From SCBR16-9 sp964537975 (lineage in GTDB: Bacteria; Hydrogenedentota; Hydrogenedentia; Hydrogenedentales; SCBR16-9), in NCBI GenBank assembly GCA_964537975.1, contig CAZIDP010000024.1, positions 4,372 through 68,371 on the forward strand: a DNA stretch of 64,000 nucleotides, read 5' to 3'. Of this stretch, positions 42,795-50,062 are shown piece by piece. The notes under the pieces are model-generated. The model worked only from the letters and a program-made list of their open reading frames with translations, was not told the DNA's origin and ran no database searches. Within the stretch, counting starts at the first letter, position 1, and each line of letters starts with the position of its first letter. Position numbers and translations under genes: made by a program.

Positions 42795-44492
42795 GTGAAC
42801 CCGTATGTCCCGATCACCGATGCCTTTTGCACGCACTTTCCGGGAATTACTCCCGAGGATATTGTATACAGTACACCTCCGTCACCGGAAATGGGAGACT
42901 TGGCTATTGCCATGTTCCCGCTTTCACGCAAGTTAAAGAATGCACCTGCAAACATAGCCAAGGAAGCAGTAGACAGCATTGAATTCGGTGACTTGGTGGA
43001 TTCGGCGGCAACCGCAGGGCCCTATGTTAATTTGAAATTGAACCGACCAGTCGTCATTCGATCGGTAGTTGAGCACATATTACGCGAAAAAAATACCTAT
43101 GGCTCCTGCAATTGTGGCGCTGGGCAGCGTGTGATCCTTGAACATACCAGCATTAATCCGAATGCAAGTCCGCATGTGGGGCGCGCACGAAATGCCATGA
43201 TAGGCGACAGCCTGGCCCGTTTACTGCGTTTTCAGGGCCATGAAGTAGAGGTTCACTATTATGTGAATGATATGGGGCGTCAGATTGGCTTGCTGGTGTT
43301 GGTGGCAGAAGAGTTGGAGAATTTGAATTTTGATCAGATTCTGGCAGCGTATGTAGAGGCCAATCAACGTGCGGAACAGGACCCGGAATTTGCTGAAAAA
43401 GGCTATGATCTACTGGTTCGTATGGAAGAAGGAGACCCGGAAGTACAGCGGAAATTCACCGCTGTAACGGACTTGTGTCTTGAAGGGCAGTTGGCTGTTT
43501 TGGCGCGTCTCGGTACTTCTTATGATTGTTTTGACAAAGAATCAAAGTATGTACGTGATCCCAGGTTGGAACCGGTGTTGGCGGCATTGCGTGAAAAAGA
43601 CGCAGTATTTATCGATGACGATGAACGTCTGGTTGTGGACCTCTCGAAGCTTGGATACCCGCATGAGCAGGGGCGGTACTTTGTGTTGATGCGTGCCAAT
43701 GGCAGTTCAATGTATGGCTACCGTGATATCGCTTATTCCATTGATAAGGAAGCTTTAGGTGCGGATATCAACATGATGGTGCTTGGTGAAGACCACAAGT
43801 TGTACGCGCAACAAGTACAAATGATTTTGGATGTTGCGGGGCATTCCGCGCCAGAGCCGATTTATTATGCCTATATCTTGCTGAAAGACGGGAAGATGTC
43901 CACTAGACAGGGCAAGGTGGTGTTGCTTTCTGACTTTCTGGACCAGGCGGCTCAGTTGGCATCGGAACGAGTGGCAGAGCAGTGTCGGGATATCTCTGAG
44001 GAAGCGCGCAATGTTATCGCGGAACAGGTGGCGGTTGCCGCCATTCGATTCGCTGTATTGCGTGTCAGCCCCAACAAGAATGTCATTTTTGACATGGATG
44101 CCGCGCTTTCTTTCACAGGTGATACCGGACCTTATATCCAATATTCATGTGCCAGGATTCAATCTATATTGCGTAAAGCGGAAGTTGAAATTCCGGACAT
44201 TCCCTCCAGTGATTTTCCGTTGGTTGAACAGGCAGAATGGCAGGTTACTGCTTGCCTGGCTGACTTCGAAAATGTATTGCAATTGGCCTATGAGCAGCGT
44301 AATGTTTCGGGCATTGGGGTATATGCGTTGGAGCTGGCACGTCAGTTCACAACGTTTTATCATGAATGTCCAGTTTTGTCGGCAGAAACACCAGCTCTCA
44401 GTGTAGCACGTTTACAGTTGTGTCGTGCCGTGTTACAGACCTTGAATAACGCACTGTACCTCCTGGGTGTAGAGATTCCTGAAAAGATGTAG
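42795..44492 (+). CDS. argS: Arginyl-tRNA synthetase
   Basis: A 565-residue class I synthetase that charges tRNA-Arg. The N-terminal additional domain (about 1-105, PGITPEDIVYSTPPSPEMGD) leads into the catalytic fold. SINPNASPHVGRARNAMIGD contains the HIGH-equivalent HVGR, MSTRQGKVVLLSDFLDQA the KMSKS-equivalent, and HVEGRQ-like sites lie between. The C-terminal helical DALR-type anticodon-binding domain covers about 440-565. GTG start at 42795 with CAGGAG upstream. Slightly shorter than the E. coli enzyme but complete. Confidence 0.96.
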   Translation: MNPYVPITDAFCTHFPGITPEDIVYSTPPSPEMGDLAIAMFPLSRKLKNAPANIAKEAVDSIEFGDLVDSAATAGPYVNLKLNRPVVIRSVVEHILREKNTYGSCNCGAGQRVILEHTSINPNASPHVGRARNAMIGDSLARLLRFQGHEVEVHYYVNDMGRQIGLLVLVAEELENLNFDQILAAYVEANQRAEQDPEFAEKGYDLLVRMEEGDPEVQRKFTAVTDLCLEGQLAVLARLGTSYDCFDKESKYVRDPRLEPVLAALREKDAVFIDDDERLVVDLSKLGYPHEQGRYFVLMRANGSSMYGYRDIAYSIDKEALGADINMMVLGEDHKLYAQQVQMILDVAGHSAPEPIYYAYILLKDGKMSTRQGKVVLLSDFLDQAAQLASERVAEQCRDISEEARNVIAEQVAVAAIRFAVLRVSPNKNVIFDMDAALSFTGDTGPYIQYSCARIQSILRKAEVEIPDIPSSDFPLVEQAEWQVTACLADFENVLQLAYEQRNVSGIGVYALELARQFTTFYHECPVLSAETPALSVARLQLCRAVLQTLNNALYLLGVEIPEKM

Positions 44493-44538
44493 CCGGAACC
44501 AATGCGTTCTGGAATAGAACAGATGGAAAAGTCTTTTT

Positions 44539-45825
44539 ATGATTGAAATGGATTCGTATAAACAAACCATACGAGAGCTATCGGACCGTCTGGTTGAAGC
44601 GCAACGCCCCATTCGTATTCTGGACGCGATCAAATGGGACGCAGAGGTTCAGGAAGACTTTTTCAATAACAAATTTAAGAAGCTTCCCAAGGTTGACCGT
44701 GCGTATTATGAAGCCAGACCGCTGGATTTTGATCCGGTGGAGTACAGGCGACTTTTTCAGGAGTTAAGCCACGACATTCAGCGCATGTTGGGTCAATTTA
44801 ATCCTGTGGGCGTGATCATGCGGCGCATGTGCCGGGAATATGAGATGGTGATACGCCTTCTCGAAGCCAGGGGTACTCCGGAATTCACCCGGATTTCCAG
44901 AGAGTTGTTTGGCAGTGCGACAGATGCATTTCATGCAGGTGACCCGAATCTGACCGACTTGGGAATCCTGATCGCAGAAGCACTGGACAATATCGATGCC
45001 AGTACGTTGCTTCAAAGTGAAGAAAAAAATATTCCAAGCGAAGAAGTTGTTGTGATATTGCAAGAACGACTGAATATATTTTTTCCCGATACAGAGACTC
45101 CTGTTATTGTTAAGCAGAGTGACGGTATTGTCGCGGATGCCGCTGCAGGCGCGGATTATCTTAAAATCAGAAGTGATATTCATTTTACCCGTCAGGACAT
45201 ACGCCTTCTGGAGATTCATGAAGGATGGGTGCATTTGGGTACTACGCTGAACGGTATGCGACAACCGGTATGTACATTTCTCAGTAAAGGTCCGCCTTCT
45301 TCAACTATCACGCAAGAAGGCCTGGCCATGCTCATGGAACTCATTGCCTTTGCGTCTTACCCGGCGCGTCTTCGTCGTCTGACAAACCGGGTTCGAGGAG
45401 TTGCCATGGCGGAGTCTGGTGCTAATTTTCTGGACGTCTTCCATTTCTTCCGGGAGCAATCATTCAGTGAGCAGGAAAGCTATATCAATACGGCCCGTAT
45501 ATATCGTGGGAGTACCCCGGATGGTGGACCGTTCACCAAGGATATCAGCTACACCAAGGGATTTATACTGGTATACAACTTCATACAGCTTGCAGTTCGC
45601 CGCGGCCTGGTAGACCGGGTTCCCTTGCTTTTTTGTGGTAAAACCAATTTGGAAGATATGCGTACCCTGTCCCATCTTGTGGAAGAAGGGCTGGTGGTAC
45701 TCCCCAAATACTTGCCACCTCAGTTTGCCGATATGAGTGCGCTGGCTGCCTGGATGTGTTATTCCAACTTCTTGAACCAGCTTAATTTGCAACGTATCGA
45801 AGCGGACTACGCCAATATCTTGTAA
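44539..45825 (+). CDS. QEGLA-motif (DUF1704 / MATCAP-like) metallopeptidase
   Basis: A 428-residue protein of the flavohemoglobin expression-modulating QEGLA family (DUF1704). It has EIHEGWVHLGT (HExxxH zinc site) and TQEGLAMLMEL, the QEGLA motif that supplies a further metal ligand. These motifs are shared with eukaryotic MATCAP tyrosine carboxypeptidases, which suggests a zinc peptidase. The substrate in bacteria is not established; the older name reflects an unexplained effect on flavohemoglobin. The gene starts 46 bases after argS and ends 35 bases before a strong hairpin at 45872. Confidence 0.85.
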   Translation: MIEMDSYKQTIRELSDRLVEAQRPIRILDAIKWDAEVQEDFFNNKFKKLPKVDRAYYEARPLDFDPVEYRRLFQELSHDIQRMLGQFNPVGVIMRRMCREYEMVIRLLEARGTPEFTRISRELFGSATDAFHAGDPNLTDLGILIAEALDNIDASTLLQSEEKNIPSEEVVVILQERLNIFFPDTETPVIVKQSDGIVADAAAGADYLKIRSDIHFTRQDIRLLEIHEGWVHLGTTLNGMRQPVCTFLSKGPPSSTITQEGLAMLMELIAFASYPARLRRLTNRVRGVAMAESGANFLDVFHFFREQSFSEQESYINTARIYRGSTPDGGPFTKDISYTKGFILVYNFIQLAVRRGLVDRVPLLFCGKTNLEDMRTLSHLVEEGLVVLPKYLPPQFADMSALAAWMCYSNFLNQLNLQRIEADYANIL

Positions 45826-45871
45826 GTGCAAATGGTGAGTTTATACATAGCTTTGGCTTGGCAAAAAAAAT

Positions 45872-45904
45872 CCCGGGGCGTCGCTTTATTGCTACAACCC
45901 CGGG
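45872..45904. terminator. Bidirectional terminator
   Basis: Stem CCCGGGG (45872-45878) with CCCCGGG (45898-45904), preceded by a run of A, so it would best end transcripts coming from the right (minus strand). It lies between the convergent QEGLA and nitrilase genes. Confidence 0.6.
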
Positions 45905-45995
45905 CAAGATATCGGTGCTATTACTCAAACACTATGTCACTTAAAAAAAAGTAATCGATTATGTTTGATTTTTTGGGACAAAAAAAGAGCCACTA

Positions 45996-46718
45996 TCAAT
46001 CAAGTTCAATATCGTAATTGAATTTCTGCTCTCCTTCGACGGTGGTTTTTACCAACCACTCGCCTTCTGGTGAAATCACACCTGAAGGTATGTTGATCGC
46101 ATTATTTGCTTCAGCTGCATTTACCGTGACGATATACGCTTTGGCTTCTTTGGCGCGCAAGCGCAAATTGGAATCATAATAGGCACTGTATGCCCTGTTT
46201 GTACCTGAGGCATTCAAGTGAAAAATGATATCGACACCGCGCTCACCGAGTTGATTCGTCAGTCGCGGGTCCGGGTAGGGGCCGAATCCAGGAGCTACCC
46301 AGAGATCGTTACCGCACAGACACCCGATGGTTACTTCCTTGTGGTCAAAAGTTTTCAACTTTGAACCTGGACGGAAGTACTCCCTTTCCTTTTCGGTCGG
46401 GATGAGTTTTTCATGGGTGCCAATAACTTCACCATCATCTCCAAAGATACGTGCCTGTATGTACTCGATGTCGTCTGCGCGGCTGCCGGTGCCCACTATA
46501 CCTACAGTATAGGAAACCCGGCATGCAGCAGCAATCTGGTCCCAGGCTTCCAATGTCCGGTTATCGCTGAAATCGTTGTTGATGCCCGTCAAACACATCT
46601 CTGGAAATACAATATAATCACAGTCGCTTTCTTGAATATGTTGCAAGATTCGCGGCAAGTTTTCGCTTTTGGAATGGCCTACCGTCATCTGAATACCACT
46701 AATGCGAACAGTTGCCAT
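45996..46718 (-). CDS. Nitrilase-superfamily carbon-nitrogen hydrolase
   Basis: A 240-residue enzyme of the C-N hydrolase fold. The catalytic Glu-Lys-Cys are E40 (IVFPEMCLTG), K104 (GTHEKLIPT) and C135 (IGCLCGNDLW). The family breaks amide or nitrile bonds; omega-amidase, carbamoylputrescine hydrolase and others fit the size. The active-site Cys is preceded by another Cys two residues earlier. ATG 46718 follows GGAGAACATC. No substrate can be deduced from the neighbours (QEGLA peptidase, Rnk). Confidence 0.88.
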   Translation of the reverse strand: MATVRISGIQMTVGHSKSENLPRILQHIQESDCDYIVFPEMCLTGINNDFSDNRTLEAWDQIAAACRVSYTVGIVGTGSRADDIEYIQARIFGDDGEVIGTHEKLIPTEKEREYFRPGSKLKTFDHKEVTIGCLCGNDLWVAPGFGPYPDPRLTNQLGERGVDIIFHLNASGTNRAYSAYYDSNLRLRAKEAKAYIVTVNAAEANNAINIPSGVISPEGEWLVKTTVEGEQKFNYDIELD

Positions 46719-46904
46719 GCTGATGTTCTCCTTCCATTACCCGACTTTGTTAATAAAAGCAAAGCGTAGCACAACTTTAGATGCTTCGTCATCTTTTTGG
46801 TAGCAAAAGTTCCCTTTCTTTATATTGTTTTGTAAGTATCCTGTTTTGATTTCTCAAGGGTGACGTTTAGTCTCAGTGATTGTACCACGTAAATTATCAC
46901 ATGG

Positions 46905-47321
46905 TTATATATGTTGTGGTTTGAGTATACCTTGCTCCAATATGTCTGTGAGACGATAGCAGCGCGGACCATTGGCTCCTTCCCACACCACTTCTTCTCC
47001 TAGCCTTGCACCGAGCAGCGCCAACCCCATAGCGGATAGAACAGAAATCTTTCCATCAACTGCATTGCTTTGCGATGGAAACACCAGCGTACATTCAAGT
47101 TGATTGCCATTGCTGGAATCTTCCATCAACACTTTGCTGTGCATTGTCACAACATTTGTCGGCATGTTATCCGGGGTTACTACTTGTGCTGATTGTAATA
47201 TCTTGTCCAGTTGTTTAATTCTGGGAGATTCTTTGCCGGTGGACTGTTCCATAAAAATGGCCAGATTCTTCTGAAGTCGTTCAAGGTCTGATGCTGTGAG
47301 CAAAACTGATTTCATTTCCAT
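46905..47321 (-). CDS. rnk: Rnk-like GreA/GreB C-terminal domain regulator
   Basis: A 138-residue protein of the Rnk family: a short helical hairpin (TASDLERLQKNLAIFMEQ..KQLDKIL) followed by the FKBP-like GreA/GreB C-terminal domain with VVTMHSKVLMEDSSNG, VDGKISVLSAMGLALLGARLG and VVWEG. Rnk binds RNA polymerase but lacks the cleavage-inducing coiled coil of GreA, and in E. coli is linked to nucleoside diphosphate kinase levels. The start is ATG 47321 with AGGTG upstream; an in-frame ATG nine codons before is less likely. The same domain is fused to TetR in the next gene. Confidence 0.8.
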   Translation of the reverse strand: MEMKSVLLTASDLERLQKNLAIFMEQSTGKESPRIKQLDKILQSAQVVTPDNMPTNVVTMHSKVLMEDSSNGNQLECTLVFPSQSNAVDGKISVLSAMGLALLGARLGEEVVWEGANGPRCYRLTDILEQGILKPQHI

Positions 47322-47453
47322 TGTTACACCTTCCTGAGAAGAGTTCACACCCCTCAGATGTAGAAACTGCCTTGTGGCGGAGCATGCACTTCTCTATTGG
47401 CCGGTCTTGTTTTTTTCCTGTTAAGTACCGGCAAATTATATGGTCTATTGCAA

Positions 47454-48542
47454 TCAGAGATCGTAGTCTCCAGCTGCTTCAGGCTGATACAAGATATCCA
47501 CAACCAGGTATTTCACCTGAGGAGTATCTGTGTTGACGCAAAAAGTGTCTCCAATCCGATACCCCAGCATGGCAGTGCCCAGAGGTTCCAGAATAGAAAC
47601 ATGCTCCGAGTCAGAGCGTGCATCTACCGGAAATACGAGTGTTCGTATCAGTTCTTGTTTATGATTGGTATCCAACAGACACACTTTAGAGTTCATCGTT
47701 ATCAAATCCGGGGGAACGTCTTGCAAATCCACCATTTTCCCGCGTGAGAGTGCTGCTTCAAGCTCGTTAAGGTGCAGATCACCACCGTCATGTCCAAAGC
47801 GTCTGGCGACTGCTATCAGTTCTTTTAGGCGCTTGTCGTCGTAACGGCTGATATAGATTTCACGACTGCTTCTGCGTGTTCGAGGGCGTTTATTACGGTA
47901 AACATGATCTGTGTTGTTGTTATTCTGATGTAATAAATTTTTTGTTATATGCCCGGCCATATCTGCCAGCGGTTCCTGGTTGCCCATATGCGACCAATAG
48001 GCCATGAAAGCATCAATGTTGCCCTCGAGACTCAACGCGCTGTGTAATGGCGCGCTATTTTCTGTTTGTAGTTCGCCATGAATGCGGGTAAACAAAGAAC
48101 CAACAAATTGCAGGTATTCACGATAAAGCACCGCGACACTGTCTTCCGGTTTCAACGCAAACGGAGTTTGCCCGCTGCCCCGATCATAGGTGAACAGCTG
48201 AAAAAAAAGCCGGTGTCTTTCAAAATGTATCAGGCGCAGTCGAATAAGAGCCTCAATAGCCTCTTCGGCAATCTTGACTGGCGATACCTGCTCACGACAT
48301 TGTTCCAGTAACTGGCGTGCAATTTTGTCTGTCAGCTCACGGTATACGCCTTCTTTGTTTTGAAAAAAATTGTAGATTGTACCTACGGAGACCCCAGCTT
48401 CCAGCGCTATTTCTTCCGCGGTTGCCAAAGCATATTCTTTTTGCAGAAAAACACTCTCTGCTGCTTTCAACAACTCATTGCGTTTGCGTTGGCGGTCTTT
48501 GGCGCGACGTGCCATAGTAGATGGTTTGGTGATGGCCGGCAT
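47454..48542 (-). CDS. TetR-family regulator fused to an Rnk/GreA C-terminal domain
   Basis: A 362-residue single-frame protein. The N-terminal 70 residues form a TetR HTH: KRNELLKAAESVFLQKEYALAT, then AEEIALEAGVSVGTIYNFFQNKEGVYREL. A TetR ligand/dimer domain follows to about 200. A hydrophilic linker with an Asn run and basic patch (about 210-235) leads to a complete Rnk-like module. This repeats the stand-alone protein's layout: RLKELIAVARRFG, LNELEAALSRGKMV, DLITMNSKVCLLDTNHKQEL, HVSILEPLGTAMLGYRIGDTF. The fusion suggests a regulator that meets both operator DNA and RNA polymerase. ATG 48542 follows AGGATAGGATAAAGC. An imperfect AACGTT-centred palindrome lies just upstream (48557-48568). 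Confidence 0.85.
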   Translation of the reverse strand: MPAITKPSTMARRAKDRQRKRNELLKAAESVFLQKEYALATAEEIALEAGVSVGTIYNFFQNKEGVYRELTDKIARQLLEQCREQVSPVKIAEEAIEALIRLRLIHFERHRLFFQLFTYDRGSGQTPFALKPEDSVAVLYREYLQFVGSLFTRIHGELQTENSAPLHSALSLEGNIDAFMAYWSHMGNQEPLADMAGHITKNLLHQNNNNTDHVYRNKRPRTRRSSREIYISRYDDKRLKELIAVARRFGHDGGDLHLNELEAALSRGKMVDLQDVPPDLITMNSKVCLLDTNHKQELIRTLVFPVDARSDSEHVSILEPLGTAMLGYRIGDTFCVNTDTPQVKYLVVDILYQPEAAGDYDL

Positions 48543-48556
48543 GCTTTATCCTATCC

Positions 48557-48568
48557 TATAACGTTAGA
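48557..48568. promoter_or_regulatory. Possible TetR autoregulatory operator
   Basis: TATAACGTTAGA is an imperfect palindrome around AACGTT. It is 14 bases before the ATG of the TetR-Rnk gene on the minus strand. TetR regulators commonly bind their own promoter, but one short palindrome is weak evidence. Confidence 0.3.
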
Positions 48569-48722
48569 CTTTGCAGAAAAAAGAATAAAAATTCATTTTA
48601 TGATGTCTTATTCATATTATAGAATATGCATACCAAATATGCAACTCTCGCCAGGTGCTGTAGAAACTGTAATATGGGTAATGAAGTGGAGTAAGTAACC
48701 ACAGGCTTGCCTATCCGCTCCT

Positions 48723-48826
48723 ATATCCCGAAGGGATTACATCGCAATAGCGCGGGGTAAGGCCTCCGGCCGCCACCCCGGGATCAGGTGTCTCTCCAAC
48801 ACAGCACCCCGGAGGGTGTGCCAGCA
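48723..48826 (+). repeat. REP-like repeat, left copy (inverted with 49221-49323)
   Basis: Starts ATATCCCGAAGGGATTACAT and holds GCGGGGTAAGGCCTCCGGCC and CACCCCGGAGGGTGTGCC. The reverse complement of 49221-49323 matches most of it, including the same three short hairpin blocks. GC-rich palindromic repeats of this sort are commonly scattered through genomes of PVC and related phyla and look like REP elements. Confidence 0.75.
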
Positions 48827-48983
48827 AGACCTAACTATAATCCGCAGATTCTGCCAATGTACGTAGATTTTGGAGATGAATGAGTGGAATAGAGATATGC
48901 TATCCTCGGGGCCGCGATTGCTACATACACCGAATCTTTCACGCCTTCGTGTTCAAAATACCTCCCTCCGCCTAGATCCCCAA

Positions 48984-49015
48984 CCGTCATTCTCGCGCAG
49001 GCGGGAAACCAGAAA
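48984..49015. repeat. Dispersed repeat with TTCTCGC-GCAG-GCGGGAA hairpin
   Basis: GTCATTCTCGCGCAGGCGGG followed by AAACCAG resembles the widely dispersed element whose minus-strand translation reads WIPACAGMT (here WFPACARMT). It is best known in proteobacteria. It lies between the two inverted REP-like copies. Confidence 0.6.
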
Positions 49016-49144
49016 AACAAATAACTAGCACATCAATGTTTACTATCCATTGCAAACTTTACACTCCTGTGGCAACACCAATGCGCAAACAACAGCTTGC
49101 CCGCGATTTTCTACTCGTTCTTCTGGATACACACCTGAGCGGTT

Positions 49145-49819
49145 ATGAGGGAACAGGGTGGGTATGTCGGAATGGGAGGGCGAGATGGTGAGAGTGTGGA
49201 GATGAAGCACGGGAGTTATCTGCTGGCACGCCCTCCGGGGTGCTTTATAGGGGTGGTGCTTTACCCGGGGTGGCGGCCGGAGGCCTTACCCCGCGCTACA
49301 GCGATGCAATCCCTTCGGGATATCACTGAGTATGGAAGAGTTGTGCATGCGGAAATGGAAGCATTGTTGTCATGTGCATGCAACAATGTGGATTGTCGAT
49401 GGGATACGCTTTATTGTAGTACTTTTCCATGCCATAATTGCGCGAAACATTTAATAGCTGCAGGGATAAAGCGTGTAGTTTATGTTGAGCCATATCCAAA
49501 AAGTAAAGCACTGCCCTTCCATGACGATTCTATTACCTTGGGGTTTCAAGATGACAACGAAAATCTGAACAAAGTAAGATTCGAACCATTCGTTGGTGTA
49601 GGACCACGTAATTTCTTAAATCTGTTTTCGATTGGAATTGGCAAGGGATATGAGATTCCGAGAAAGAAAGATGGACAAATATTGAAATGGGATCGCAAAA
49701 GTGCGAGACTACGTATGGAGATGAATCCATATTCTTATCTAGACCGTGAAACAGATGCTGTTAAAGAACTAGATGATTGCCTTAAGCGAAAGGGAGTGTT
49801 AACTAAAGATGCACAATAA
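49145..49819 (+). CDS. Truncated anti-phage-type dCTP/dCMP deaminase, N terminus replaced by repeat
   Basis: A 224-residue open frame. Residues from about 61 are a zinc deaminase: TEYGRVVHAEMEALLS (H68, E70), then LYCSTFPCHNCAKHLIAAGI (C96, C99) and KRVVYVEPYPKSKAL. The wording closely resembles the C-terminal domain of AvcD-type dCTP deaminases that defend against phage, which have an N-terminal P-loop kinase-like domain. Here that domain is absent. Residues about 26-60 are a translation of the REP-like copy at 49221-49323, and residues 1-25 have no homology I know. So the frame is probably a remnant, not a working fusion; an internal start near the deaminase part cannot be excluded. A short ORF overlaps its end. 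Confidence 0.6.
   Translation: MREQGGYVGMGGRDGESVEMKHGSYLLARPPGCFIGVVLYPGWRPEALPRATAMQSLRDITEYGRVVHAEMEALLSCACNNVDCRWDTLYCSTFPCHNCAKHLIAAGIKRVVYVEPYPKSKALPFHDDSITLGFQDDNENLNKVRFEPFVGVGPRNFLNLFSIGIGKGYEIPRKKDGQILKWDRKSARLRMEMNPYSYLDRETDAVKELDDCLKRKGVLTKDAQ
49221..49323 (-). repeat. REP-like repeat, right copy (inverted)
   Basis: Reverse complement of the copy at 48723-48826, with the CGCGGGGTAAGGCCTCCGGC and CACCCCGGAGGGCGTGCCAG blocks. Its inner edge lies at 49221 and its outer edge at 49323, exactly where recognisable deaminase coding begins. Confidence 0.75.
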
Positions 49820-49980
49820 AAAAAAAAGCAGTTGTTGTTATACAAGTAGCATCAAAACCAGAAAATTTTTCTCAATATGTTGCTAAAGCAGAATTAATCA
49901 TGAATAGTTGGCCAAGCTGGAAAAGAGCCACCAGGGCCACTAGCTACCCACGCTATATAGTAGAATCGTCTAATAAATAA
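49809..49980 (+). pseudogene. Small ORF downstream of deaminase, frame broken at an A10 run
   Basis: ATG 49809 overlaps the deaminase stop. After three codons comes a run of ten A (49818-49827). With nine A the frame would run on as MHNKKKAVVVIQVASKPENF to SQYVAKAELIMNSWPSWKRA and so on, ending at TAA 49978-49980 (56 residues). With ten A it hits a stop soon. The long clean reading suggests a once-real small partner gene, broken by one base, or one read by slippage on the homopolymer. No known family. The 82 bases that follow to 50062 hold nothing recognised. Confidence 0.4.
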
Positions 49981-50062
49981 TTAAAAAAGCGCCTGTTTGG
50001 GTGTGAACGCTATCGGGCATATTGTTCAAGATCACTATATAATTGCAGAGAGCAAATCTTAG

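Noticed and set aside
48835..49020. Minus-strand ORF with WFPACARMT
   Set aside because: The residues come from translating a dispersed hairpin repeat, not from a gene.
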